A DNA stretch of 64,000 nucleotides from Arenibacter algicola (GTDB lineage Bacteria > Bacteroidota > Bacteroidia > Flavobacteriales > Flavobacteriaceae): positions 62,001 through 126,000 of the forward strand of contig NZ_JAHKPO010000014.1 of the NCBI RefSeq assembly GCF_018860365.1, in the 5' to 3' direction. Below are positions 36,908 to 45,619 of this stretch, in pieces (position 1 is the first letter of the stretch; each line of letters opens with the position of its first letter). The translations under genes and the position numbers were made by a program. The notes beneath the pieces were generated by a model. That model made no database searches, was not told the DNA's origin, and saw only the letters and a program-made list of their open reading frames with translations.

Positions 36908-37287
36908 TGATGGAGGTGTTTTATGAGCATGACTCGGACGATAGGTTAATTGCCAAAAAAGATGCTCTGGAGTTGAACAATTGGATAGGTCATCTGGTGA
37001 ACAATGGCAGGGAGTTGGAAACCTTGATCAACATTGCCAAGAAATTGTCGAATGATGATGATATGATAGCTAACCTGAAAGAATTGACCTTGGAGAACAA
37101 ATTGCATCTCGGCGTTTTCTACAGGTATAAGAGTTCTATGGTCAATTTACACGAGTGTGAAGATATGGAATGCGATATATACTATGTAAACAAGCATGAA
37201 GAGTATCGTAATCTGTATGCGGCCATTTTGCAGGCGTCCCACAAATTAAAGGAAGAACTATATACCCAAATATTGATAAAATTATGA
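36907..37287 (+). CDS. unknown protein coupled to the Gre-like factor
   Basis: This 126-aa soluble protein is predicted helical, rich in Leu, Asn, Lys and Glu (for instance ELNNWIGHLVNNGRELETL). It lacks a signal peptide or membrane helix. I recognise no family. Its ATG overlaps the stop of the Gre-like gene by 1 bp (TAATG), and a strong terminator follows 60 bp later. It is therefore the last gene of the sigma-54-driven operon and may work with the Gre-like protein. The start may be the second of two consecutive ATGs. Confidence 0.75.
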   Translation: MMEVFYEHDSDDRLIAKKDALELNNWIGHLVNNGRELETLINIAKKLSNDDDMIANLKELTLENKLHLGVFYRYKSSMVNLHECEDMECDIYYVNKHEEYRNLYAAILQASHKLKEELYTQILIKL

Positions 37288-37620
37288 TGTTGTTTTGTTA
37301 GCAGTCTGTTTGTTGGTTTTAATATTAGAGTTTTGGCTGTTAATGCACAAGGGAAAGCAATGCTTTCCCTTGTTTTTTTGGGGAACATTATCTGAAATAG
37401 TTGGGCTGGCATACACTGATTGCCACCTGGCCCCAATTGGGGTAAAGTCAATTATTTTTTTATAAGAGCAAAGCGATTGTTGCCGTTTGCAATAGCTTTG
37501 AAAAAAATAAGTTGTTTGGAGTATTCTGTGCCTGAAGCTATTAGTTTAAATCTTCAAAATTAATAACGGAGCATCATACTTTTTTTCCACTTTCAACGTA
37601 TATATGTTCAAATAATAAAT
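37288..37620. other. 333-bp intergenic region
   Basis: It contains the strong terminator at 37347-37379 and the promoter region of the lipocalin-like gene. I see no other gene or repeat in it. Confidence 0.5.
37347..37379 (+). terminator. intrinsic terminator of the glutamate dehydrogenase operon
   Basis: An 11-bp stem ACAAGGGAAAG/CTTTCCCTTGT (37347-37357 with 37363-37373) has a 5-nt loop and is followed by seven T. Confidence 0.92.
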
Positions 37621-38124
37621 ATGAAAATTATGCATTTAAGAAAGCTTATATTTTTAGTGGTATTTGCGGCTGGTCTTGTTACCTCCTGTTCGGTATCCAA
37701 GGCGGCAAGACAGGATAGAAGTGTTTTGAGCGGTAACTGGATTTTGAACAATGTTTCCTATCAAGGGGGACAGGGGAAATTTAAATCGGTTCTTTTTAAT
37801 GATTCCGATGCTACCTGTTTTGAAGGCAGTACCTGGTTTTTTAGAAACAATAACAGTACCGGTAGTTATATGCTGGGAGGTGGTAGTAATTGTGATGGAG
37901 CGGAGCGCTTCATCCGTTGGTCTGTTGTGGATAGACCCGGGATGGCCAGTCAGTTGCAATTTAAGTTTATAGACGAAAAGTATAAGGATATTTCCGGAGG
38001 ATTGGGATATAGATTGGACATTGAACAACTAACCGATCAACAGTTAAGAATGACCTCAAAAGTAACTGTGGAGGGGCAACCGTTGACCGTGGTTTATGAA
38101 TTTACAAAAAACGATCTACCATAA
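37621..38124 (+). CDS. lipocalin-like lipoprotein
   Basis: This 167-aa protein has a lipoprotein signal ending VTSC (Cys about residue 23). The beta-rich body opens with LSGNWILNNVSYQG, the lipocalin G-x-W start, and has SSTG-type and RLDIEQLTDQQLRM motifs of Bacteroidota lipocalin-like (DUF4488-like) proteins. Ligand unknown. It directly precedes an OmpA-family lipoprotein in the same direction (124-bp gap), a pairing I know from related genomes. The start may be at the ATG three codons in. Confidence 0.78.
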   Translation: MKIMHLRKLIFLVVFAAGLVTSCSVSKAARQDRSVLSGNWILNNVSYQGGQGKFKSVLFNDSDATCFEGSTWFFRNNNSTGSYMLGGGSNCDGAERFIRWSVVDRPGMASQLQFKFIDEKYKDISGGLGYRLDIEQLTDQQLRMTSKVTVEGQPLTVVYEFTKNDLP

Positions 38125-38248
38125 CTGGATAAAAGCTGTAAGATGTATTCATGCCGATATACGGGCAAGCCAGGATTGGCATGATTTCTGTTCTAAAGGA
38201 TGTACAGTCCTAAGAACTTTTGGGATTAATATTAAACAATGAAATCAA

Positions 38249-38944
38249 ATGAAAAAAATAATAGTAAGTAGTTTATCCGTAATGATGATTTTAGCTACGT
38301 TCAGTAGCTGTCAAGCAGTAAAGAATACTAGTCATAAGCAAAGGGGAGCAGCAACTGGTGCTGCCGGTGGAGCGGTAATTGGAGGTGTTCTGGGCAACAA
38401 TGTTGGAAAAGGTGGTAATACAGCTTTAGGGGCTATCATTGGAGCAGTGGTAGGTGGTGTTGCCGGTGGTTATATCGGAGATAGAATGGACCGCCAGGCA
38501 GAACGAATAGAAGAAGAGATTCCAGGTGCCGAGGTCACTAGGGTAGGTGAAGGAATAAACGTAACCTTCAATGAGGAGGCCGGCGTTTATTTTGATACCA
38601 ATAAATCCGAGGTTAAGGGTACTTCGGCAACAACATTAGATAGATTGGTAGGGATTTTAAAAGAATATCCGGACACCAATATATTGGTGGAAGGCCATAC
38701 CGATAGTGCCGGACCTGATGATTATAATCTAAATCTATCCAAGCAACGGGCGCAGTCTGTAACCAATTACCTAATTACCAATGGTATTTCAGGGGGTAGG
38801 TTAACAACAACCTGGTATGGTGAGACGCAACCCAAGGCCGACAACAGTACGGCTGCAGGTAAGGCTAAAAACCGTAGGGTAGAATTGGTTATTGTGGCCA
38901 ATGAGGCTTTACAACAGGAAGCTCTTCAAAAGGCGAAACAATAA
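38249..38944 (+). CDS. OmpA-family lipoprotein with glycine zipper (YiaD-like)
   Basis: This 231-aa outer-membrane lipoprotein has a signal ending SSC (Cys about 21). A glycine-zipper segment (GAATGAAGGAVIGGVLGNN to GGVAGGYIGDRMD, about 33-76) follows. The C-terminal OmpA domain (about 105-215) has the peptidoglycan-binding signature VEGHTDSAGPDDYNLNLSKQRAQSV and NRRVELVI. It anchors the outer membrane to peptidoglycan. A terminator follows at once. Confidence 0.92.
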   Translation: MKKIIVSSLSVMMILATFSSCQAVKNTSHKQRGAATGAAGGAVIGGVLGNNVGKGGNTALGAIIGAVVGGVAGGYIGDRMDRQAERIEEEIPGAEVTRVGEGINVTFNEEAGVYFDTNKSEVKGTSATTLDRLVGILKEYPDTNILVEGHTDSAGPDDYNLNLSKQRAQSVTNYLITNGISGGRLTTTWYGETQPKADNSTAAGKAKNRRVELVIVANEALQQEALQKAKQ

Positions 38945-38961
38945 ATAAAACCTCCTTATAT

Positions 38962-38990
38962 AAAACCCGACGTATATCGTCGGGTTTTTT
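38962..38990 (+). terminator. intrinsic terminator
   Basis: An 11-bp stem AAAACCCGACG/CGTCGGGTTTT with loop TATAT is followed by a T run. It ends the OmpA-family gene and isolates it from the polyketide cluster that starts at 39016. Confidence 0.9.
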
Positions 38991-39015
38991 TGTTTATTTT
39001 CTGTACCTTTTGTTG

Positions 39016-40137
39016 ATGGATAATTTTGATGTCATTATTGTAGGGGGAGGCCTTGCCGGTTTAACGGCCGCCATTCACTTGCGAAAGGAAAACTACAATG
39101 TGGCCGTTTTTGAAAGTAAACAATACCCCCATCATAAAGTTTGTGGAGAGTATATTTCCAATGAAGTGAAGCCCTATTTGGAGTTTTTGGGAATTTCATT
39201 ACCACAAACATTTCAATTTAATGAAATGCTACTGAGCATTGAAAAGGGGGACGCCCTGAAGGCTAAATTGCCTATGGGAGGGTTTGGTCTTAGTAGATAT
39301 ACTTTTGACAATCTTTTGTATAAAAGGGCAAAAGAATTGGGGGCAATTGTCTTTACTAATAGTGTAACCTCCATTAGCTATGAAAATGACAATTTTAGGG
39401 TCGGCGTAGAATCGGGCAAGGAATACACTAGTAAATTTGTCATTGGGGCCTATGGAAAAAGAGGAGTGTTGGATAAAGATCTAGAGCGTCACTTTATTCA
39501 GAAAAAATCCCCATGGTTAGCTGTTAAGGCCCATTATAAACTGGATTCATTCCCGGATAATTTAGTGGCTATCCATAATTTCAGGGGTGGTTACGGCGGG
39601 CTTTCCAAAACGGAGAGTGGGGCAGTAAATTTTTGTTATCTGGTTTCTTACGATAGCTTTAAAAAAGAGAAGGATATTGCCGGCTTTAATCAAAATATTA
39701 TTGCTAGGAATCCATATCTCAGCAAATTTCTTAATGATGCCGAAATGTTATTCGAGCACCCACTGACTATAGGACAGATTTCCTTTCATAAAAAAAAACC
39801 AGTAGAGAATCATATTATTATGTGCGGGGATACCGCGGGTCTTATTCATCCTATGTGCGGCAATGGTATGGCCATGGCAATCCATAGCGCTAAAATTGCC
39901 TCGGAATCTATCCATGCTTATTTTAAAAACGGATTTCAGAATCGGTCCCAGTTAGAGATGGATTATGAAACCCAATGGAAGCATATGTTTGCCAAGAGGT
40001 TGTGGATGGGCAGACAGCTGCAAGCTGTTTTGCTAAGCCCAAGGCTATCCAATTTAGCCATGGGGATATTAGCGAATTCTCCCTATATTGTAAATGGGCT
40101 GATCAAGAATACCCATGGACAAATTATCCGGTGTTAA
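39016..40137 (+). CDS. FAD-dependent oxidoreductase (geranylgeranyl reductase/monooxygenase-like)
   Basis: This 373-aa flavoprotein has the dinucleotide motif G10-x-G12-x2-G15 (IIVGGGLAGLTAAIHL), the KVCGEYIS segment of the geranylgeranyl-reductase-like group at about 45-52, and a second FAD motif CGDTAGLIHPMCGNGM. It could reduce double bonds or hydroxylate an aromatic product. It is first of six close or overlapping genes with a type III PKS, so it is probably a tailoring enzyme. The ATG at 39016 follows two in-frame TTGs. Its stop overlaps the next start by 1 bp. Confidence 0.86.
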   Translation: MDNFDVIIVGGGLAGLTAAIHLRKENYNVAVFESKQYPHHKVCGEYISNEVKPYLEFLGISLPQTFQFNEMLLSIEKGDALKAKLPMGGFGLSRYTFDNLLYKRAKELGAIVFTNSVTSISYENDNFRVGVESGKEYTSKFVIGAYGKRGVLDKDLERHFIQKKSPWLAVKAHYKLDSFPDNLVAIHNFRGGYGGLSKTESGAVNFCYLVSYDSFKKEKDIAGFNQNIIARNPYLSKFLNDAEMLFEHPLTIGQISFHKKKPVENHIIMCGDTAGLIHPMCGNGMAMAIHSAKIASESIHAYFKNGFQNRSQLEMDYETQWKHMFAKRLWMGRQLQAVLLSPRLSNLAMGILANSPYIVNGLIKNTHGQIIRC

Positions 40138-40850
40138 TGAATTTTAAGAGACGTAGTAGTAATAGGGAGCTCATGGATGACCCTTATTTGGATACACTTT
40201 TGTTGCAGAAGGTTTATGCGGACATAAATAGGGTCAATACAGTTTTACAAGGTTTTTCACTTTCCCTGCAAGCTATTGACAAAATAATTGAAGAAAACCC
40301 TCAGAATTCCTACACTATTGTGGATATGGGTTGTGGGGATGGGGCCATGTTGGGTAAAGTTGCTGAGTTTTACAAGAATAAACCTGTAAACCTAAATCTA
40401 ATAGGGGTAGATTTAAATTCCAAATCTATTGCACTGGCCAAAGAAAATTATAAGGAATATTCCAATATAATATTCTTGGAGCTGGATATTCTGGCGCCGG
40501 AAGCAAAGGAGCTACAATGCGATATTCTACTCTGCACCCTAACAATGCACCATTTTGATTCTAAAGAAATACCCATTTTTCTGGAGCAATTTGTAAAACT
40601 GAGCAGTTTGGGTATTGTTATAAATGATCTGCAAAGAAGTAAAGTGTCCTATTACCTTTTTCAACTCTTTAGCCTTATTTTTATAAAAACAAAGATTGCG
40701 AAACATGATGGTTTGGTTTCTATAAAAAGTGCATTTACCAAATTGGATTTGGTAGCTTTTTCCATTAATCTGCCTAATGTAGAGCATGATATTTGTTGGA
40801 GGTGGGCATTTAGATACCTATGGATAATAAGAATAAAGGGAAAACAGTAG
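40137..40850 (+). CDS. SAM-dependent methyltransferase of the PKS cluster
   Basis: This 237-aa class I methyltransferase has motif I IVDMGCGDGAMLGKV at about 61-75, an acidic residue after LIGVDLNSKSIALAKEN, and the motif LLCTLTMHHF. A longer frame from 39975 would overlap the FAD gene by 160 bp. The ATG at 40137 overlaps the previous stop by 1 bp (TAATG) and is clearly the better start. It probably methylates the polyketide or a phenolic intermediate. Confidence 0.86.
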   Translation: MNFKRRSSNRELMDDPYLDTLLLQKVYADINRVNTVLQGFSLSLQAIDKIIEENPQNSYTIVDMGCGDGAMLGKVAEFYKNKPVNLNLIGVDLNSKSIALAKENYKEYSNIIFLELDILAPEAKELQCDILLCTLTMHHFDSKEIPIFLEQFVKLSSLGIVINDLQRSKVSYYLFQLFSLIFIKTKIAKHDGLVSIKSAFTKLDLVAFSINLPNVEHDICWRWAFRYLWIIRIKGKQ

Positions 40851-40854
40851 CCGT

Positions 40855-41910
40855 ATGGAAGGGACTAGGATAGTTGCAGTAACCAAATCATTACCACAAT
40901 ACAGTAGGAATACCAAGGATATTTTGCCTTTTGTGGAGAAATGGCTGTACGGTCAGGATGAGCGGTTGCAGCGTAAGGTGCTTAAAATTTTTGAAGGGGC
41001 AGCCGTAGACAAACGCTATAGTATAATGAGTCCCGAAGAAGTTTTTGAAGCTACCTCTTTTGAGGATAAGAACAATGTGTATGTGCGTGAAGTCAAGAAA
41101 TTGGGGAGAACTGTCCTAAGGCGGGCCCTTGATAAAAGTGGGTGGACGGCAGACAGTCTGGATTATATAATCACCGTTAGTTGTACGGGAATTATGATTC
41201 CATCCTTGGATGCTTATTTAATTAACGATCTAGATCTTAGGAAAGATATAGTGAGATTGCCCGTTACGGAGATGGGTTGCGCAGCAGGTATTTCCGGTTT
41301 AATATATGCCAGTAATTTTTTAAGATCCAACCCAGGGAAGAGGGCGGCCATAGTGGCAGTTGAAAGTCCAACTGCAACTTTTCAGCTCAATGATTACTCC
41401 ATGGCCAATATGGTCAGTGCTGCTATTTTTGGTGATGGCGCTGCCTGTGTGTTGGTGTCATCGGAAGAAGACGCCAAGGGACCAAGAATCGTTGGGGAGG
41501 AAATGTATCATTTTCCTGATGCTACACAAATGATGGGTTTCGATTTAACCAATTCGGGCTTAAAAATGATTTTAGATCCCTTGGTGCCGCAGACGATTTC
41601 CGAACATTTCCCAGAAATCGTTCATCCATTTTTAAAGCGGTATGGAAGTAGTATTGAAAAAGTGGACCATTTAGTTTTTCACCCAGGAGGAAAGAAAATT
41701 GTGGAGACGGTGGAGGATTTGTTTGGAGCATTGGGCAAAAATTTGGAGGATACCCGTGAAACGCTGCGTTTATATGGTAATATGAGCAGCGCCACAGTGC
41801 TTTATGTGCTGGAGCGATTTATGGAAAAGGATATTCCAAAAGGGGACCAAGGTTTATTATTGAGTTTTGGGCCCGGATTCTCCGCCCAACGGATTTTGCT
41901 GGAATGGTAA
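40855..41910 (+). CDS. type III polyketide synthase (chalcone/stilbene synthase family)
   Basis: This 351-aa enzyme has the full type III catalytic triad C142 (EMGCAAG), H276 (VFHPGGK) and N309 (LYGNMSSATV), and the family signature VSCTGIMIPSLDAYL. It extends a starter acyl group with malonyl units and cyclises it to a pyrone, resorcinol or phloroglucinol. Starter and product cannot be read from sequence. The neighbouring ketosynthase, dehydratase and ACP suggest a dedicated acyl starter. It lies 4 bp after the methyltransferase. The His/Asn triad excludes a plain FabH. Confidence 0.93.
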   Translation: MEGTRIVAVTKSLPQYSRNTKDILPFVEKWLYGQDERLQRKVLKIFEGAAVDKRYSIMSPEEVFEATSFEDKNNVYVREVKKLGRTVLRRALDKSGWTADSLDYIITVSCTGIMIPSLDAYLINDLDLRKDIVRLPVTEMGCAAGISGLIYASNFLRSNPGKRAAIVAVESPTATFQLNDYSMANMVSAAIFGDGAACVLVSSEEDAKGPRIVGEEMYHFPDATQMMGFDLTNSGLKMILDPLVPQTISEHFPEIVHPFLKRYGSSIEKVDHLVFHPGGKKIVETVEDLFGALGKNLEDTRETLRLYGNMSSATVLYVLERFMEKDIPKGDQGLLLSFGPGFSAQRILLEW

Positions 41911-41989
41911 TAGAACCGGAATTTTTATAGTTTGGGATATTGCTTCAATCTATATGCTTAATGTAATAGTTTAATTAAATGATTGTTAT

Positions 41990-42439
41990 ATGCTTATTAT
42001 AAATGATATAATTAAAAAATTACCTTATACCAATCCATTTTTATTTGTTGATAGGATTAATATGGTGAGTGCCAATGCCCTTGAAGGTTGTTACACTTTT
42101 AAACAGGATGAATTTTTTTATAAAGGGCATTTTAAGGAGCAACCCGTTACACCAGGGGTAATTCTTACAGAATGTTGTGCCCAGATCGGGTTGGTGTGCT
42201 TGGGGATTCACTTACTAAATTTGGAAGAGCTAAATACAGGGGATTTACAGGTGGCTTTAAGCAGTTCCGAGATGCAATTTTTGTTGCCTGTCTTTCCTCA
42301 GGAGACGGTAACCGTAAAATCGAGCAAACTATTCTTTCGCTTCAATAAGTTGAAGTGTGAGGTTAAAATGTACAATCAGCGGGCTCAGTTGGTTTGTAAG
42401 GGTGTTTTGTCCGGGATGATAAAAAATAACAACATATGA
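41990..42439 (+). CDS. FabZ-like hotdog dehydratase
   Basis: This 149-aa protein has the FabA/FabZ hotdog pattern. LPYTNPFLFVDRI lies at about 11-23. Catalytic H47 is in YKGHFKEQPVTPGVIL, and E61 in LTECCAQIG is the second catalytic residue. It should dehydrate 3-hydroxyacyl-ACP. It overlaps the ketosynthase start by 4 bp (ATGA), which couples them. Being separate from housekeeping fab/lpx genes, it probably belongs to the polyketide pathway. Confidence 0.85.
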   Translation: MLIINDIIKKLPYTNPFLFVDRINMVSANALEGCYTFKQDEFFYKGHFKEQPVTPGVILTECCAQIGLVCLGIHLLNLEELNTGDLQVALSSSEMQFLLPVFPQETVTVKSSKLFFRFNKLKCEVKMYNQRAQLVCKGVLSGMIKNNNI

Positions 42440-43713
42440 ATAGGAGGGTAGTCGTAACCGGACTTGGTATATGCGCACCTAACGGGGTGGGCCTAGCCAA
42501 TTTTTATGATTCAATGCTCAATGGTAAAAGTGGAATTATGTTTCATCAGGAGTTGGCCGATTTGGGGTTTGGATGTCAAATAGCTGGGAAACCGGAAATA
42601 CAGGAAAGTTTAAAGGAATCTTATTTTACAGCATTACAGCTAAGGGGCTTAAACTCTAGTGGTATAGTTTATGGTGTAATGGCCGGAACGGATGCGTGGA
42701 TGGATGCAGGTCTCGATAAGGCTAATAAGGATCAACCCGACTGGGACAGCGGAATTATTTTTGGAACTGGAATTTTAGGAATAGACAAGCTAAGGGAATC
42801 CATTTATTTAATAGATGATAATAACGCTCGCCGTTTGGGCAGTAATTCTGTAATGCAGACCATGGCCAGTGGCATTAGTGCTTATCTCGGTGGCATTTTG
42901 GGATGTGGTAATCAAGTGACCACCAATTCCTCGGCATGTGCTACTGGCACTGAAGGAGTAATTATGGGGATGGAGAGGATAAGGGCAGGAAAGGCAGAAA
43001 GGATGTTGGTAGGGAGTTGTAATGACAGCGGACCGTATATTTGGGGCGGTTTTGATGCAATGCGCATACTGCCTTCCAAATACAATGATAATCCCCAAGA
43101 GGCCAGCAGGCCTATGAGTGCCAGCGCGTCAGGGTTTGTTCCGGGAAGTGGGGCAGGAGCCATGGTGTTGGAGTCGTTGGCCAGCGCATTGGGAAGAGGG
43201 GCTAAAATCTATGCGGAGGTCTTGGGAGGTGCAATCAATAGTGGCGGACAGCGTGGAATAGGCAGTATGACGGCTCCTAACAGCGAGGCGGTTCAAAGAT
43301 GTATTCTGGAGGCATTGAAGGATGCAAGGGTAGAAAAATCTGAAGTGGATATAATTAATGGACATTTAACGGCGACATCGAAAGATGCCGAAGAAATTAG
43401 AAATTGGAGCGAGGCCTTGGAGCGCAGCGGTAAGGATTTTCCGTTTATAAACGCAACAAAGGGGCTATTAGGTCATTGTTTGGCTGCTTCGGGCAGCGTG
43501 GAATGCGTGGCTTCCCTGCTGCAATACCGCGAGGGATTGTTTTTTGGCAATCGAAATTGTCATGACCTTCATCCGGAGATACTGGAATTGGTAGATGCTT
43601 CCAGAATACCCTTAAAAACGATTTCCCATAAACCTGGAATATTGGCAAAAGCAAGTTTTGGTTTTGGAGATGTAAATGCCTGTGTTATCTTTAATGATTA
43701 TAAAGAAATATAA
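42436..43713 (+). CDS. beta-ketoacyl-ACP synthase (FabF-like)
   Basis: This 425-aa condensing enzyme has an intact triad: C168 in TTNSSACATG, H310 in INGHLTAT, and H347 in KGLLGHCLAASG, with K342. The INGHLTAT motif deviates from the usual EAHGTGT, so it is a divergent KS, distinct from housekeeping FabF. Together with the dehydratase before it and the ACP 2 bp after it, it forms a minimal dedicated chain-building unit next to the type III PKS. Confidence 0.88.
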   Translation: MNRRVVVTGLGICAPNGVGLANFYDSMLNGKSGIMFHQELADLGFGCQIAGKPEIQESLKESYFTALQLRGLNSSGIVYGVMAGTDAWMDAGLDKANKDQPDWDSGIIFGTGILGIDKLRESIYLIDDNNARRLGSNSVMQTMASGISAYLGGILGCGNQVTTNSSACATGTEGVIMGMERIRAGKAERMLVGSCNDSGPYIWGGFDAMRILPSKYNDNPQEASRPMSASASGFVPGSGAGAMVLESLASALGRGAKIYAEVLGGAINSGGQRGIGSMTAPNSEAVQRCILEALKDARVEKSEVDIINGHLTATSKDAEEIRNWSEALERSGKDFPFINATKGLLGHCLAASGSVECVASLLQYREGLFFGNRNCHDLHPEILELVDASRIPLKTISHKPGILAKASFGFGDVNACVIFNDYKEI

Positions 43714-43715
43714 CA

Positions 43716-43973
43716 ATGGTGGATGATCAGCATTTTGCACAACTGAAGGATATCGTTAAGTTGTATCTTCCCGAAGATGTTTCGGTTGGAGCTATTGTAG
43801 AAGATAGTAATTTTGTCAAGGAACTGAATATCAATTCGGCCAATTTAGTTGATATTGTCCTGGATGTTGAGGATGCATTTGGGATACGTTTGGAAAATGA
43901 GGATATGGACAAAATGCAAACCGTAAGGGATGCCCTGAATATTATAGCACAAAAATTACAGGATAAAAACTAG
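43716..43973 (+). CDS. acyl carrier protein of the PKS cluster
   Basis: This 85-aa acidic helical protein matches acyl carriers in size and fold. The phosphopantetheine Ser is probably S41 in INSANLVDIVLDVEDAF; the usual DSL is NSA here, a departure worth noting. It is last in the six-gene cluster. Its stop codon overlaps that of the convergent terC gene (shared CTAG at 43970-43973), so there is no terminator between them. Confidence 0.82.
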   Translation: MVDDQHFAQLKDIVKLYLPEDVSVGAIVEDSNFVKELNINSANLVDIVLDVEDAFGIRLENEDMDKMQTVRDALNIIAQKLQDKN

Positions 43974-44923
43974 CTCTTTTCCCTGTCTTTTTCTTCAGTA
44001 ATGAGCAGTGAGGAAATTATTCCTCCTACCAAGGATACGGATATCACCGTAAGGGATACCCACTCTGGGATTTCAATATGATGGGAAAACAACATTTTTA
44101 AACCTACAAAAGCTAGAATCACCACCAAGCTATAGTTAATATACCTGAATTTCTCCAGCATCCTGGAAATTAAAAAATACATGGATCGCAAGCCCAAAAT
44201 AGCCAAAATATTGGAGCTAAAAACAATAAAAGGGTCTGCTGTAATGGCTAAGATTGCAGGGATGCTGTCCAGTGCGAAAAGTATATCCGTAAGTTCAATG
44301 ACTACCAAGGCCACAAAAAGAGGGGTAGCTGCGGTGACTCCCATACGCTTTACAAAGAAATCATGGTCTTTAATGGTTGAGGTTATAGGGTAAAACTTTT
44401 TCAACCTCTTGAAAACGAAAGAATTTTTAGGGTCAAATTTATTATCGTCCGATCTTAACATTTTAAAGGCAGTGTACAGTAGGAAAACCCCAAAGACATA
44501 GATTATCCAATCGAATTTTGTAATAAGGGCAACCCCAAATACGATCATTAGGGCCCTGAAAACGATAGCACCCAATATGCCCCAGAACAATACCCTGTGT
44601 TGGTAAATGGCAGGAATCTTAAAGGCGCTAAATATTACGGCAATTACAAAGACATTATCTACGCTGAGCGAAAGTTCAATAAGATAGCCTGTTATGTATT
44701 TAAGAACAGCATCGTTTGGGGTCAACGCCGTAGGGTTGTCAATAATATCATTGGAGAACAGCCAATAAATAACCCCACTAAAGCTCAGGGCCACGGTAAC
44801 CCAAATGGCGGTCCATATACCTGCTTCCTTAGATTTTATAACATGTTCATGTTTATGAAAAACACCTAGATCCAGTGCCAAAAAAATAATGATAAGACCA
44901 ATAAATGAGCCCCAAACTAACAT
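43970..44923 (-). CDS. TerC family integral membrane protein
   Basis: This 317-aa protein has several membrane helices and TerC hallmarks: LDLGVFHK near the N-terminus, ELSLSVDNVFVIAVIF (about 90-105) and ELTDILFALDSIPAILAIT (about 207-225), with acidic residues inside helices. TerC proteins are linked to metal (Mn2+) export or metalation of secreted enzymes and to tellurite resistance; no other ter genes are here. It is convergent with the ACP gene. Confidence 0.9.
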   Translation of the reverse strand: MLVWGSFIGLIIIFLALDLGVFHKHEHVIKSKEAGIWTAIWVTVALSFSGVIYWLFSNDIIDNPTALTPNDAVLKYITGYLIELSLSVDNVFVIAVIFSAFKIPAIYQHRVLFWGILGAIVFRALMIVFGVALITKFDWIIYVFGVFLLYTAFKMLRSDDNKFDPKNSFVFKRLKKFYPITSTIKDHDFFVKRMGVTAATPLFVALVVIELTDILFALDSIPAILAITADPFIVFSSNILAILGLRSMYFLISRMLEKFRYINYSLVVILAFVGLKMLFSHHIEIPEWVSLTVISVSLVGGIISSLLITEEKDREKS

Positions 44924-45169
44924 ATACTATCGTATTTAAAGGCACAAATGTAAGTATCATTTTTAAATCAGGAGAGGGAACAGGTGACATTCTTTTTTGT
45001 GGAATATAGAAGGGTGTTTTACCGCTTTTTGAGGGGGTTTAAAAAGAATGATTATGTGAAAATCGACAGAATCACTTTAAAACACGATGTATGGTAGGTC
45101 TAAACCGGATTATAGGTGCAATAAGGTGAAGATAATGTTATAACTTTAAGCAGACACTTTTTATGAAAT

Positions 45170-45517
45170 ATGATTAAATATATTTACAGCGCTGTAATTG
45201 TGCTTGTTATGGTTTTTTTCTCGGTGGATGGCCATGCTCAATCCAAAGAGAGTGACACTTTGTCGAAAAAGCTGAAAGTGGAAAAATGGACGGTACTGGA
45301 GGAATATGAACCGGACATGATATTATCTGCCGAGGACCGGATAGCTTTGAAGAAAAAACGCATCGTTGAGGCCAAGAGAAGACGTGGTATTTTGGATACT
45401 ATGGATATTTCGGATCGCAAAAGAAAGAAACTGCTTAAGGATTTATATAAAAACCCGTTTTCGGACCGATTGATGAAAACATTGGCAGATACTAAATTTG
45501 AGGATGAAGACAATTGA
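45170..45517 (+). CDS. small secreted protein of unknown function
   Basis: This 115-aa protein has a signal peptide (IYSAVIVLVMVFFSVDGHAQS, cleavage after about residue 23) followed by a highly charged Lys/Arg/Asp-rich helical body. I recognise no family. It is a single gene with its own terminator at 45554-45590, convergent with the HPF gene. A periplasmic location is likely; the role is unknown. Confidence 0.65.
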   Translation: MIKYIYSAVIVLVMVFFSVDGHAQSKESDTLSKKLKVEKWTVLEEYEPDMILSAEDRIALKKKRIVEAKRRRGILDTMDISDRKRKKLLKDLYKNPFSDRLMKTLADTKFEDEDN

Positions 45518-45553
45518 ACAATAGTAAATTATGTTTTATTGATGGCAAATAAA

Positions 45554-45590
45554 AATGCCCCGTGAAGATTGAATTCTTTTTCGGGGCATT
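45554..45590. terminator. bidirectional terminator
   Basis: A stem AATGCCCCG/CGGGGCATT (45554-45562 with 45582-45590) encloses a 19-nt loop holding a smaller GAA/TTC pairing. It lies between convergent genes ending at 45517 and 45620. Confidence 0.7.
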
Positions 45591-45619
45591 CTTAGTATTT
45601 ATCATTGCTGAAAATTAGG

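Noticed and set aside
39975..40136. 54-residue N-terminal extension of the methyltransferase
   Set aside because: It overlaps the FAD oxidoreductase C-terminus in another frame; the ATG at 40137 with a TAATG overlap is the natural start.
40855..41910. Reading the type III PKS as FabH (KAS III)
   Set aside because: The Cys-His-Asn triad is shared with FabH, but the VSCTGIMIPSLDAYL signature and the GNMSSATV context are those of chalcone/stilbene-type synthases.
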